A stretch of DNA of 64,000 nt, taken from NCBI GenBank assembly GCA_951799425.1, contig OX637393.1, positions 23,764,744 through 23,828,743 of the forward strand, given 5' to 3'. This document shows, piece by piece, positions 10,601 through 22,280 of this stretch. The position numbers were made by a program, and so were the translations under genes. The DNA comes from Ilex aquifolium (Eukaryota > Streptophyta > Magnoliopsida > Aquifoliales > Aquifoliaceae). Each line of letters begins with the position of its first letter. Position 1 is the stretch's first letter. A model generated the notes under the pieces. The model searched no databases. It saw only the letters and a list, made by a program, of their open reading frames with translations, and was not told the DNA's origin.

Positions 10601-12817
10601 GATAGAGTTTCAATGATCCACACAGATCATGAATCATTGAAGCATCTCTCAAGGATCAAGGTAAGTTGAATAAAAGACATGCTCGATGGATGGAATACAT
10701 TGAGACATTTCCATATGTCATCCGTTACAAGCAAGGTAAGGAGAACATTGTTGCTGATGCTTTATCCCGGAGGTATGTACTTCTTGCTTCTATGAGTGCT
10801 AAAATGCTTGGGTTTGAATATGTGAAAGACCTGTATGCCAATGACGCTGACTTTTCTAATGTGTACATGGCATGTGATAAGGCGGCATTTGGTAAGTTTT
10901 ACAAGCATGATGGTTACTTGTTTAAAGAAAGCAAACTTTGTGTGCCAAGTTGTTCTATGCGTGAGTTATTGGTGCGTGAGGCACATGGTGGGGGATTAAT
11001 GGGACACTTTGGTGTCAAGAAAACTTTAGAAATTTTGCATGAACATTTATTTTGGCCTAAGATGAAGAGTGATGTCAATCGCATTTGTGGCAGGTGTATT
11101 ACACATAGAAAGGCCAAATCTAAAGTTTGGCCACATGGGTTGTATACACCCTTACACGTTCCTAGTGAGCCATGGGTCGACATATCTATGGACTTTGTTT
11201 TGGGGCTGCCTAGGACAAAAAGGGGTAGAGATTCTATTTTTGTGGTTGTGGATAGGTTTAGTAAGATGACACATTTCATTCCATGCCATAAAACATATGA
11301 TGCCACAAACATAGCTGACTTGTTTTTCAGGGAGATAGTGCGACTCCATGGTGTGCCTAGGAGTATTGTTTCTAATAGCGATGTTGAATTCCTTAGCTAC
11401 TTTTGGAAGGTGTTGTGGGGGAAATTGGGTACTAAGCTCTTATTTTCCACTACTTGTCATCCGCAGACTGATGGTCAGACTGAAGTAGTTAATAGAACTT
11501 CAACTCAACTTTTATGCACTGTTGTACATAAGAACTTAAAAACTTGGGAGGATTGTTTGCCATTTATAGAGTTCGCATATAATAGAACCATGCATACTAC
11601 TACTTCATATTCTCCTTTTGAAATTGTTTATGGATTTAATCCGCTCACTCCTTTAGATTTGATGTCTTTACCTGTTGATGGACTTTTAAGGCAAAAGTTG
11701 GTGAAGTCACTTCATGAGAGGGTACGGCTTCAAATTGCCCAAAAGAATGAAAGGGTTGCTTCCCAAGCCAATAAAGGGAGAAGGCGTGTCATCTTTGAAC
11801 CTGGCGATTGGGTTTGGGTTCACATATGCGCAAAGAAAGATTCCCAGCGCATAGGAGGACTAAGTTGCATCCACGAGGAGATGGACCTTTCCAAATTCTT
11901 GAGAGGATTAATGACAATGCATATAAAATGGATCTTCGAGGTAAGTATAATGTTTATGCTACCTTCAATGTTTCTGATCTTTCTCCTTTTGATGTAGGTG
12001 AAGATTCGAGGTCGAATCCTTTTGAGGAGAGGGGGAATGATGGGAACCAAGGCGGGCCTACTCTTAAAGATCCTTTGCAAGTTCCAGATGGGCCAATTAC
12101 AAGATCAAGAGCCAATAAGATCAAGGAAGCAATGCAAGGATTTGTGCAATCCACCTGGGATGATGCTAGCAAGAGCCCAACACTCAAGATGGGCTTGAAA
12201 GAAGGAGAACCAGTTTTGATCCACTTGATGCAAGCTGTGGAAGACATGACTTAGAGATAGGGCCTGTTGTTGTTAAGGCCTTCAATTTTTTTAAAGGATT
12301 TTTATTATTAGTTTAGAATAAATGGGCTTTAGGATGCTTAGCCCACATATGTCTTATTATTTTATTTGAACTAGGGTTTTAGAAGTTACTGTAGTGTGGC
12401 ACTGTTCATGCTACAGTACCATGACACTATTCACTCAAGGGCATTTTTTAGAGAAAGGGTCACAAATTTTAGTCTAGGGTTTTATCATGTTTTGGGAAGG
12501 GTATTTAAAGGATGTAACCGACCACTTCAAGAGGTTAGACAATATTGAATTTTAATTGTGATTTGAGTTTATTCCTCTTGTTCTTGATTGAACTTCTGAA
12601 GTAATCAAAGGTAAATCACAACCTTTGTGGCATTCCTTGTAATTTGGGTTCTTGAGACGAGTTCTTCAACAGGTCTAGATTTTTATATGATCTAGGTTCT
12701 TGAAACGAGTTCTCAACGGGTCCAGATTCTCCGTCCATAGACTTGAGTTTGGCTTTCTTGGGTTGTTTTTCCAATATTGTTGTTGGGTCTCAAAGCAAGT
12801 CGATGGGGATCACATCA
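10601..12817 (+). mobile_element. CRM-like chromovirus, 3' half of pol and 3' LTR
   Basis: A Ty3/Gypsy relic on the plus strand. Parts in order: end of RNase H (about 10,610-10,780; TDHESLKHL, then NKRHARW and VVADALSRR-like); integrase zinc-binding region and catalytic core (about 10,970-11,660; [51 protein letters not shown]); C-terminal region (about 11,790-12,000; WVHICAKK, then [18 protein letters not shown] in an overlapping frame); and a tail GPITRSRANKIKEA running into the LTR. The sequence type matches the CRM lineage and its relatives. Gag, protease and RT are missing. Broken, with several breaks. Confidence 0.7.
12038..12817 (+). mobile_element. CRM-like 3' LTR
   Basis: The LTR starts TGATGGGAACC right after the purine tract GAGGAGAGGGGGAA and ends in GATCACATCA, 780 bp. 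Its first 217 bp carry the end of the pol coding tail, as is known for CRM elements. The same LTR type, with a changed middle, appears at 35,193-36,696. Confidence 0.75.
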
Positions 12818-13535
12818 CCATTGACGTCGTTTCTTAAACCACTAAACCCTGGCCACATTACAACCTATAAAAAGTCCTAATTGATCTCAAATATGATGCA
12901 TGTATAGGTCGTCAACCAAAAGTCTAGGGTATGTTAATAGTATTACTTTATTTGTATCAATATTCTTCCATGAGATTATCCCAAACATGATTAGTCTGTT
13001 TCCTTAGATTTCACTCCTGTACTAATCGTGCATGTGAATTTACAATTAGCCTTCTTCTGAGCACATGCCTTTGAGAGAAAAGTCACTATAATCGGAGGAA
13101 ATTTTTGCTGAGAGCATTCTAAGAGAGGTTTGTGAAATCATAGCTATCCATGGAGGGTTGTAAAGAGGAGTGTTTGTTATATAACTATTCTTGTTGCTAG
13201 AATGATTATTCTGACTACATAAGGGATTTCAAATACCAATATAACAAATGTTTATTTTTGCATAGAGTACGTACCGATGAAAGAAAAGTGCTTGGGAGAT
13301 AAGTCGAAATTGAGGGTTGGAGCAATCTCACACACACACATCTGTTCGACTGAAGTTTGTGGGTGGCTTCACTGAAAACCCTCACGAGACAACACTCGTC
13401 CGCTAGGGAAACATAGGGGTTTAATGACTTGTTGCATATGCTAAATGCAACCGGAGGACCTACGAAAATGGCATTGTAAATAATTTCTCATTCAATTGTT
13501 GTTGTATTACTAGAGACTATCAATAATTAGGTTGG
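12818..13535. other. Unassigned sequence, no gene seen
   Basis: AT-rich sequence with no convincing frame and no repeat partner that I could find in the window. It may be the flank in which the CRM-like element landed. 'cacacacacatctgttcg' and 'ctcgtccgctaggg' are the only distinctive strings. Confidence 0.5.
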
Positions 13536-14515
13536 GGGTGAAATTGGTAGTTAAAATTAGCATCTTACTATGCTTTTGAAGGCTAATTATGCTTGGCCTA
13601 AAGACAAAGGATACCAAACTTTCATGCAACACCCACATGTTTTGGAAGAAAATTGGAGAAGTTTCAAACAAGGCATGAACGTTCGAACGCCAATCCACGT
13701 TTGAATGTCCTCTTGAATTATTTGAAGAGCAGACTGCTAGGCTGATGGCATATGGCGTGTTGCAGTTATTTTCACAAAAGACCAAGAGCTACTTTAGTAC
13801 AACGTTTGAACGCCATCTTGAATTATATGAGGACCAAACTGCCAGAGTGATGAGACATGGCTTGCTATCTACTATGGGTGACAAGAGCCACTTGAGTCCA
13901 CGTTCAATCTTCATTAAGCTTCCGAACACTCGTAACGGAAGACAGGAGTCAATGTTCGAACGTAGTCCCCAGACAGGCTGCAGAATGGTTGATCTTCTAT
14001 CCGGACCTTGGGGCATTCACTTGGACTTCGAAGACTTTGTACTATTCTTTTACACTTCTTTACCTCCTCCTCCTTGCCTATAAATACTCCCATTGTGGGA
14101 GCTTCAAGGGGGACACTCTTGGAGAGTTAGTCTTAGACTTAGACTTACACTTACTTGCAATTAGATAGACACACATAGAGGGAGATAGATCATCTTTTGG
14201 TTGAGCAGGAAACCCCCCAAAAAGTGACTAGGTTTCTTCTACTTTCAGTATTAGTTTCATTTGCTTCCATTGTTTGAGCTTCCTTTTTCCCTTAGAGGAG
14301 TGAAACTCTTCCACTTTTCTAGAGCTTTACCAAAGTCTTGAAGGGTGGAAAATGATTCACTAATTCTTCATCGAAGATCGGCTCCTTGTGCAGTGTGTTT
14401 TACCTTGGAACTCCTCTACTTGGAGGGATGAGAATCACTCACTTTTCTAGCTTTACCAAAACCATGAAGAGTGAGTAGTTTCTCATTCACTATTTAGTAA
14501 GAGGTGAAGGATATG
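13536..14515 (+). mobile_element. LTR-like block with TATA box
   Basis: Begins with the 52-bp start shared with 10,549. It holds repeated GTTCGAACG/GTTTGAACG motifs (13,680-13,960), a TATA box TATAAATA at 14,079-14,086 about 30 bp before 'gggagcttcaagggg', and then a T/C-rich stretch with a repeated 'cactttctag(a)gctttacc' segment (near 14,315 and 14,435). This is the layout of an LTR promoter region. No coding part or primer site was found, so the family is unknown. Confidence 0.45.
14079..14086 (+). promoter_or_regulatory. TATA box of LTR-like block
   Basis: TATAAATA is followed by CTCCC. Its position within the LTR-like block suggests an RNA polymerase II promoter; activity cannot be judged. 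Confidence 0.4.
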
Positions 14516-14519
14516 TATA

Positions 14520-14871
14520 AATCGTTCGGAAGTGAACTGGTATCTCGATGGACAGTGGGCTCAGGTATCGGTACCACCACATATAGGTACCAGTACCTAG
14601 TAAATAGTGGGAATAGGTATCAATACCTAAATGATTAAGTACCGGTACATGGCAAATGATCAAGTGGTTGATATGTGCACAGGTTATGCGTTGGGAGTGC
14701 TCCAGTACAAGGGTGACTCTGCCCAAACTTGGTATTTGTTACGATCCCGGTGAAGGGCATGTGATGACGTGGTGTTAGGTTATACGGCATTCATGGGTGA
14801 TTTTGTGAGTTGATGAGTGATCAACAGGTTGAGAAAGGACCCCCCGATTTTGGGGCATCACAATTTCCACC
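14520..14871 (+). mobile_element. Tekay-like LTR end fragment
   Basis: 'gatgacgtggtgttaggtta', 'cattcatgggtg', 'gagtgatcaacaggttg' and 'ggacccccc' match the reverse complement of 7,440-7,560, the end of the Tekay-like LTR. It ends in GGGGCATCACA. Upstream, GGTACCAGTACC and GGTATCGGTACC palindromes recall the repeat zone of the other LTRs. It is the end part of an LTR in plus orientation. Confidence 0.55.
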
Positions 14872-15141
14872 CCCTTTAGTCCCTCATCTCTCTCGTTTAG
14901 TCCTTCAAATCAGTCCCTCGTCTCTCTCGTTTTAGTCCTTCAGTTCAGTCCATTATCTCCTCTCTTTATCCCCTTTAGATCAATTAGTCTATATATAATA
15001 TAGATCTATATATGCAGATTGCTGATTTGTTGCTGATTTGTGTTTGATTGTTCAGTCTCTCTCTCTCTCTCTATGTTCAGTCCATCTAGATCTATACATA
15101 TACAGAATGATGCTTTGTGTATGATTTTGTTGCTGATCATG

Positions 15142-15208
<67 letters not shown>

Positions 15209-15447
15209 GTTCATTCCAAATATACAAATTTATCTACTATATATACACATGTCGAGCTTTGTTGCAAATTTGTGTTTAGATCATCTATATATATATATAT
15301 ATATCATCTATTATAATTACCCCACCTGAGTTGGTAAGCAAAAAGATTGGTGTGGAATGGATCATTTTCCAAATAGGTTTTACAATTTTTGGTTCCTTAA
15401 AATTTTTTTTGGATACTATATTTTGAGATGCAATCCAAGCACGCACG
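14872..15447. repeat. CT-rich low-complexity region
   Basis: Holds two imperfect ~40-bp units ('agtcc(c)tcatctctctcgttt', near 14,879 and 14,919), (TC)n tracts at about 15,056-15,073 and 15,145-15,208, and (AT)n at 15,286-15,303. The apparent frames here only translate Ser-Leu or Arg-Glu repeats and are not genes. Confidence 0.8.
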
Positions 15448-16760
15448 AATTTCGACCTAATGGTCTGATTGTTCCGTTCTTGGTCAATTTGCTGTGAAAA
15501 CGGTTCTCAGGGATAGAAACTAAATGAAAAAGACAGTGTCTCGATTAAAGCCCCGATTTAGGTGATTTACAAGAAAGCAAAATTATTAAAAGTTAAAAAC
15601 TAGAATTTCGGCCTAAGGGTCCGATCAGACCCTTTCTCGCTTCGTTCGTCATGAAAACGGGCCGAGAGGTACTTCTCAGTGATATAAACTTAGAAAAAGA
15701 GATGGCATCTCGATCCGAGTCGTGATTTGAGAGTTGATGAAGAAGTCGAATTGTGAAAAATTAGACATTTCAAAAACTGGAATTTCGACTAAGGGTTTGA
15801 TCGGGCTTATCTCACTCCGTTGGCTGTGAAAAAGGACAAAGATCAACTTATCAGGGATGGACACCTATAAAAAAAGATGACATCTCGATCTGAGGTCTGA
15901 TTTGAAAGAATGATGAAGTGGAATTATGAAAAATTAGAACTTCCTAAAACTAGAATTTTGACGTAAGAGTCCAATGGGCCGACTCCCTCTTCGTTTGTCA
16001 TGAAAATGGACCGAGAGCTACTTCTCAAGAAAATAAACTTATAGAACTAGACAACTTCTCGATCTGAGCCCAGGTTTCGGAGATTGACGAAAAAGTACAA
16101 TTGTGAAAACAACGACATTTTGAAAATTAAAATTTTGACCTCGGGGTCTAATCGGCCCGTTCTCACTTTGTTTGCCATGAAAACGAACCGAGAGGTACTT
16201 ATCATGGATAAAAACTTATAGAAAAAGATGGTGTCTCGATCCGAGACCCAGTTTGCGAGATTGAAGAAAAAGTAGATTTGTGAAACACTTATAAATTTTT
16301 AAAACTAGAATTTTGACTTAATGGTCCGATCAGCCTGTTCTCACTTCGTTTTCCATGAAAATGAATTGATAGGTACTTCTTAGGGATACAAAGTTGTAAA
16401 AATAGATAGTGTCTTGATGAAATCCGCGGTTGAAGAGTTGACAAAAAAGTGGAATTGTTGAAACTTATACATTTGCCGTGAAAATGGACAGAGAGGAACT
16501 TATCGGGGACACACACTTATAGAAAAAGACGATGTCTCGATCCGAGGCCCGATTCGAGAGAATGACGATAATGTAGAGTTATGAAAACTTAGAAATTTCT
16601 AAAACTAGAATTTTGACCTAAGGATCCGATTGGCCCGTTCTAACTCCGTTTGCCATGAAAATGGACTGAGAGGTAATTCATAGGCATAGAAAGTTATAAA
16701 AAAAGGCAACATCTAGATCCGAGTCTTGGTTAGAGAGTTGACGAAGAAGTGGAATTGCCA
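15448..16760. repeat. Tandem array, about 177-bp units
   Basis: About 7.5 head-to-tail units start at AATTT(C/T)GAC(C): 15,448, 15,604, 15,781, 15,954, 16,131, 16,309, a partial unit around 16,471, and 16,609. Each unit repeats the order 'taagggtccgat', 'cc(g)ttctcactccgtt', 'catgaaaa(c/t)gg', 'gagaggtact', 'atagaaaaaga', 'tctcgatccgag', 'gaagt(g)gaattgtgaaaa'. Spacing is 156, 177, 173, 177 and 178 bp before the partial unit. Units have clearly diverged, so the array is not freshly amplified. No lasting reading frame runs through it, and no transposon family was recognised. Confidence 0.85.
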
Positions 16761-16956
16761 ATCTCGGTTTTGGAGTCATCGGAGTTCATAGTTGACATCA
16801 GAGTGAGGCAGCGTTGTCCTTGGAATTAGGCTTCGAAATCAGTCTCTGGTGGAGAGGCTTGAAGGCGTCTGAGGGTTAGGGAGTTTGATTTGGGATTTTT
16901 TTCCCTAAGTGTTCTACGATTTGGAAATTTTGAATCTCATTTTATTTGTACAAATC
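16761..16956. other. Spacer after the tandem array, no gene seen
   Basis: About 200 bp between the array and the palindrome cluster, slightly more GC-rich than its surroundings ('gaggcagcgttgtccttgg'). I recognise nothing in it. Confidence 0.5.
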
Positions 16957-17204
16957 GTCATTTAGAATGACATTTTTAAACACATCATTTAGAATGACGA
17001 TATAATGTTTAATGTACAGTATTTGGGAATAAACACCGTTAAGGAAACTGTTTAAAATAGCAATTTAAATATGTCATTTAGAATGACATATTTAAAGGCA
17101 TCATTCCAAACGACGTTTCCTGAGCTAACATATCTATGTTTTTCAACTTTAAAAACGTCATTTGAAATGGCATTTTTAACCATGAAGGCGTCATTTCAAA
17201 TTAA
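16957..17204. repeat. Cluster of GTCATTTNNAATGAC palindromes
   Basis: Six related 15-mers lie within 250 bp, at about 16,957, 16,984, 17,073, 17,100, 17,158 and 17,190. The best form, GTCATTTAGAATGAC, has 6-bp arms and a 3-bp centre; the others vary (CATTCCAAACGACG, GTCATTTGAAATGGC). Clusters of short, partly inverted motifs are typical of the subterminal regions of CACTA-type DNA transposons, where the transposase binds. I did not find a CACTA terminal repeat, so the link is only suggestive. Confidence 0.7.
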
Positions 17205-18061
17205 GTTTTGAAGAAGATATTAAGTTTGGGAAATATGTTTTTGAGAGGCATGGGTATGGAAAAAAGCTCTCATTTTGCCCGTTCACCACTTTCTTTCAAT
17301 TACTGGAGGTTGTCCATGTGTGTTGAATTAAATTTTATGGCTGTGCATTTTGATTTGTGGAGTAATTTTATATGTTATATGTTACATTGAACGTGTAGGC
17401 ATTTTAACAAATAAGAATTTAGTTTTAAAAGACATAGAATTCATTTTTACATACGAAAATAGTTTCTTTGGTTAAAGGTTAATAAAAGGTGACTTTCCTC
17501 GAAAAATTATTTTCTTGGTAAAAGTTGGACTTGTTACATAGAATTCATTTTTACATACGAAAATAGTTTCTTTAGTTTTTTAATTATTTGTTTATAAGAA
17601 TTAACATTATGGACTTATGGGTGGGAAAATAAAAATGAATTTCCAGTGGTAGTTTTGCTCGTTATATTAAAACATTTACCTAGGAAAACATTATTTGTAG
17701 GGTAGCATCGAGCAAACACCAATGAAAGTAGTGATGAAAGTTTCCTAGGGAATAAGCTTTGTCGACAAAATTTTGTGTTTTACCTAGAAATTTTTCCTAA
17801 TTGAAAACCTTATTTGATATAATTGCTATAGAAATCTTTTTAAGTAATCATGGTTTTGACTAAGTTCATTCATTTATCAGTGGGTATTCTTATATTCTAA
17901 GTTATTAACCTAAGCTTAGTGTCCCTTGCACATTTTTCATATCATTTGAATGTTGGTGTAACACATTGTTTTAAGGAGAATGCCCTAGCATGCATGTTTG
18001 TTTGGTAATATAATTAATATCGTTTGGTTTCAAAAACTATTCACCTCTCTTTTAATATATT
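17205..18061. other. Unassigned AT-rich sequence with a 38-bp direct repeat
   Basis: No gene seen. A 38-bp sequence starting ACATAGAATTCATTTTTACA occurs at 17,432-17,469 and again at 17,536-17,573, identical by eye, 104 bp apart. Confidence 0.6.
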
Positions 18062-18511
18062 GGGCATGTTTGGAGCCTAGCTTAAATAGACAACTTTTAA
18101 GGATTTTGGAGTAAAATAAGTCAAGTATGTTTGGTTTTTGGATCCAAAAAAGCTTATTTAGGCTAATTCCAAGCTGATTTTATGAGCTTTTCTTTCAGCT
18201 TTTTGGAATTTAGTCACGGGTCCCACATAAATTTTTAGTTTATTATATTCATAAAATATTATTGGTGACGTAAAAAATTTTAAAATTTATATTTTGGGAA
18301 CTCTTATGCATAATCTATACATACAAACAATTATTTTTTTTTATTTTGACACAAAAAATCTAGAAAGTCACTCCAAATGAACTTTTTCAACTTTTCAAGT
18401 TTTTAAAGAACACCCCAAATGGTTTTTGGGGGGCTTTTTTAACTCTGATTTTTTTGCGAAACTTATCAAACATCAACTTTTCACCCAAAAAAGTCTTCTC
18501 CAAACAGGCCC
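18062..18511. mobile_element. MITE with GGGC(A/C)TGTTTGGAG terminal repeats
   Basis: The left end GGGCATGTTTGGAG matches the reverse complement of the right end (CTCCAAACAGGCCC) with one mismatch; the inside is AT-rich and non-coding, 450 bp in all. Flanks read ATT on both sides (a 3-bp duplication, PIF/Harbinger style), or AATATATT versus ATTATGTT (6 of 8, hAT style), so the superfamily is open. It is a non-autonomous DNA transposon copy. Confidence 0.7.
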
Positions 18512-19200
18512 ATTATGTTGACAGTGTTAACCACAACCAAACTATAACTTCTTTGGCAAGATTAATGAATTTTATTGACAACAAAGCTACATTAGTGTAT
18601 CGCTTCTGCAAATCTGTTGTTCAACATTTAATACATATCACGTTTGCTTGTCAAAAATCTGTACTTTATATATGATGGACTACTATTATATACACACACA
18701 TACGTGTGCATTTATGTATATAATATTCCAGTCCAAATAGGTTAAGCAATTTGGTTTTATTGCATTTTTTTCTACTTCACTGAAAATCAAGCCATCGGGG
18801 TCAAATTCATGCAATTCATGCTTTCTATCACCTAAACATGTGGTTGGTACAAATGGCATTCAAATTTTATACGGTATCTTGAGTTTCCTAATATAAAACT
18901 ATTTAACCCAAAAATAACATGATCTGAGGGTGACACGTGGAAGGAATCCGACGGCCATTAGGGAGACTATGAGATTCCACAATTGAAAGGATGGTTAAAG
19001 GAATAGGACTCTTGGAATCCCTAGAAAATGTGACATCATGAGCCGCCAGTTGGAAATGGTTTAGCACACATTCACGTATCTCAAGGCACAAGGCCAAGAT
19101 CGCAAGTAGTGGCCAAAAAAGATGGATCAATAGTTGATAGCCATCTTTACAAATAGCAGAGACTAGGCTACCGAGAATATATCCCACGATCAATCACAAA
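18512..19200. other. Unassigned sequence, no gene seen
   Basis: Includes a short (CA)/(TA) stretch near 18,690-18,725 and an ordinary AT-rich background. The part at 18,905-19,200 is less AT-rich ('gacacgtggaaggaatccgac') but has no convincing coding signal. Confidence 0.4.
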
Positions 19201-20159
19201 TACTCTTCACAAAGTTAGCCTATCTTTTTATTTGTTTCAGTCCGTATTGCATGATGTTTCATTAATGCTCCTAGGGCTAAGTTTCTTAAGAGTTCACTCA
19301 AGTGCACAAAATATCGATGGATTTCTTAAGACTCTCAAATCTACGTGCATCCAAGGGTTTTCTGTGAAAAGATCGGCTATATGATCTTGAGTTTGGACAT
19401 ATTCTAATTGTATCATCTTGTTCTCTTAAAGCTAACGAATGAAGTGGTGACGTATATCAATGTGCTTAGTTCTAAGGTGCTGAATAGGATTCTTAGAGAA
19501 GTTTATGGCACTAGAATTATCACAATAAATAGTCAAGGTACCATGAGATATCTCTTAGTCAAAAAGCATTTGCTTTAACCAAAACAATTGTGTGCAACTA
19601 TTCCCTACTACAATATACTCAGCTTCGATAGTAGAAAGTGATATATAATTTTTTTTATTACTTTGTCAAGATACCAAGTTGTTCCCAATATGGATACACC
19701 ACCGGAAGTCCTCTTATTGTCATCTACATTCCTTGTCCAATCGACATTGGAATAGCCAACAATCTCGGCATTATTCTCCAAGTTATACAAAATACCATAC
19801 CCTAAAGTGCCACTCACATAATGAATGATGCTTTTATCTGCAAGCAAGTGTAACGCCTTAGGCCAAACTGATACTGTGCATATACACCAACAGTAAAGGC
19901 AATGTCTGGTCGACTCGCAGTGAGATAAAGTAGGCTACCTATCATGCTATGATATACAATATGTGATCAACATTTTTTCTTGGAGTATCCTTAACTTGGT
20001 GCTAGTACTCATCGGAGTCTGTAAGTACTCAACTAGGTCCCTTGCATATTTAGATTGTGAGACAAAAATCTCATTTCCCACTTGATAGAGGTAGGCTACT
20101 CGCCGCCCAACCCCGTCACTCACTGGGCGGGCCTTTTTTTTATATCTATGCAATTTCAT
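19201..20159 (-). mobile_element. Copia pol 3' end (RT end and RNase H)
   Basis: Minus-strand relic of Ty1/Copia pol. QVGNEIFVSQSKYARDLVE (about 20,020-20,095) is the end of the RT domain, and VGYSNVDWTRNVDDNKRTSG (about 19,690-19,770) is the start of RNase H. Degenerate sequence to about 19,400 still shows the later RNase H parts (KHIDIRHHF type). It is homologous to 30,480-31,340 on the plus strand and belongs to the same SIRE-like family. Broken, old. Confidence 0.75.
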
Positions 20160-20536
20160 TTAAAAAAAAATTAACTTAATATTTTTGTAAATTATATTTT
20201 TAAAATGGATAAAAAGTAAATAATTAATAATTTTATTTAAATAAGGTAGAGTCACATATTGCCACAAACTTTTAAAGTTTCAATGGTCAACTTTTTTTCA
20301 AACAATTGGGTGGAAGGGTAGATGGGCTAGGCTGGGCTGGGCGGGCTAGCGAGTGGGCTCTTAGCCCGGGTTTTAACAGATTTTTGGGGGCGGGCTCATG
20401 GGCAGGGTTTCGGGTTTAAGGCATGACCAAGCCCTCTCTTGAAGGACAATGGCTTGGGCTGGCCAACTATTGGGCCTATCGGACTTCAAGCCTATTTTTT
20501 CGGGCCAAGTACCCAACCCAGCCCATGGACACCCCT
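20097..20536 (+). mobile_element. Possible hAT-like MITE rich in GGGCTGGGC
   Basis: Runs of GGGCTGGGCGGGC and GGGCC, ending 'ccatggacacccctag', are typical of a widespread plant MITE type whose ends read TAGGGGTGTCCATGGGC. The left terminal repeat is not convincing. It interrupts or abuts the Copia fragment. Confidence 0.4.
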
Positions 20537-20768
20537 AGATACATGTAAGGAAATTTCATCTTACAATGGACCATTTAGAGAATAAACAGTTTGTAATAGA
20601 AATGTCTCATGTATGTAGGTTAACTACTAAGAATTCACACACTGAAATTAACTTGTCCACCCACCACAAACACAAAACATCCAATCAATTCCTGCAGGCC
20701 ACATCGTTATAGAAAGCACATATACTAAGACATCAATGTTTAACGAAATATTCCCAGGAGTAGTACAT
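20537..20768. other. Unassigned flank
   Basis: AT-rich sequence between the MITE-like segment and the Copia LTR. Nothing recognised. Confidence 0.4.
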
Positions 20769-22266
20769 TTCAAGGTCATTTTTGTAATTGGCTAGTTTTA
20801 TGAAGTCTTATCTAATCTCAATCTAACTCCATGGTCATCAAGCTTCAAAGATCAAGATCCATAAGTGACAACGAAGGCAAGGAGATGAAGCTCTAATGCC
20901 ATATCAAGACCACACCGATGAACCTTCAAGCTTTAGGACAAAGGTAATGGCCTTATAGACCTAGATCCCATGGTTTAATTTTAGATGTAGGATGATTAGG
21001 GTTCACAAAATGGAATTTCGAACATTTAGAAATGACTCCTAGGGTTTTCCATTTAAAATATTTTTCTAAAGCTTAAATGTGTTTTGAAAAGATAGTTTGA
21101 GTCATTCATTGGACCCTATTTGACAAGACATGTTTTTCTTAGGTTTTGTGTTAAAACTAGTAAGGATTGCCCTCTGCTTGCTTGCCTTTGGCTAGAGTGG
21201 TTTTTGATAACTTAGGGATAAAATCAAAGAAGGCTATCGAGTTGAGCAGTAGAGATCTTCTGGATCGCTTTCAAGCCACTCGACCTGTCTTTGCCTTTCC
21301 AGACCTAGTCGGATTCTTTTTTTATTCTAGTGACAACCGTCCTCTCACCGCTCTCCCATTGCTCGAGTGGTCGTTAACAAATTTTGGTTTACTTAGCCCC
21401 CAAGTCTTGCCTATAAAGAGGAGAAGCCGTCAAGAACTACTGTATCTCTTTTGAAAGCTTATTTTTAGCCTCTCAGATCCTAAAAGATCACAAGAACCCT
21501 GGATGCCTAAGAACCTAAGGCATCCATCTTGAATCATCATTCAACATCATACATTAAAGAAGTGGTTCTTGTTTGGAATCACAAAAACCCATTCAAGGAG
21601 TATGCATCCCAAGGATCTGGGTGGAGAAGGTGGCTAAAGAAGCTAAACGATCCATTACAGTGGAGGCATTCAAGTGAAGCTGCCTATAACTCTGATAGGG
21701 GAATCAAGAGGAGAGGTTTATTGAAGGAAAAGAGCATCTAACCATGGTTGTGGTTGAGGTATATGTCTCAACTAATTGTAATCTTTTGTTGCGTTAGTGG
21801 ATTAGGTTTGGTGAATCCCGAATTGTTCCCTGCATTTTTTCCCGAAGAGGGTTTCTGTGCCAACAAGTTGCTCTTATTCTTCACTTGCATTAATTTACTT
21901 ATACACTTGCAATTTAGCATAAATGCACACTATTTTTTTGATGCTTTGACTGTTAATTAGTCAATTCATTGAAACGGGTTTTGTGAGTACTGCCTTGGTT
22001 GGGAATGTCATTATGAGATTTAGTATTAATCGATTAATTGCATACCAGTACATCGACTCACATGACGAGGTTTCTTGGTTTGTAGAAGAAGTTCAAACAC
22101 TTAATTGACAAATCATTCATTACATTAGTAATTGTGGCGGGTTTGGTTAAAATTGGTGGTTGTTTGGACTAAAATTGAACTAACCTATCACGCCCCCTCT
22201 AGGTTGTGTCTATAATCCCACATGTATAATCATGAGCGAGGATCCACCGCACATCACGTTTCCCTA
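20769..22266 (+). mobile_element. SIRE-like Copia 5' LTR
   Basis: About 1.5 kb. It begins near 'ggtcatttttgtaattggct', which matches the LTR start at 28,062 (GGATCATGTTTGTAATTGG), and ends directly before a tRNA-iMet-type primer site at 22,269. Inside are CTCGAGTGGTC-type modules (21,240-21,370) and 'tgcctataaagagg' near 21,409, which could be the promoter. The start is drifted. It is the 5' LTR of the element whose gag relic follows. Confidence 0.65.
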
Positions 22267-22268
22267 AT

Positions 22269-22280
22269 TGGTATAAGAGT
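22269..22280 (+). promoter_or_regulatory. tRNA-iMet primer-binding site
   Basis: TGGTATAAGAGT is close to TGGTATCAGAGC, the primer site of most plant Copia elements, and lies two bases after the presumed LTR end. Confidence 0.55.

Noticed and set aside
10914-11312. 132-codon minus frame
   Set aside because: It is the antisense shadow of the CRM-like integrase on the plus strand.
15040-15329. Open frames in the CT-rich region
   Set aside because: They encode only Ser-Leu or Arg-Glu repeats produced by (TC)n and have no domain or codon signal.
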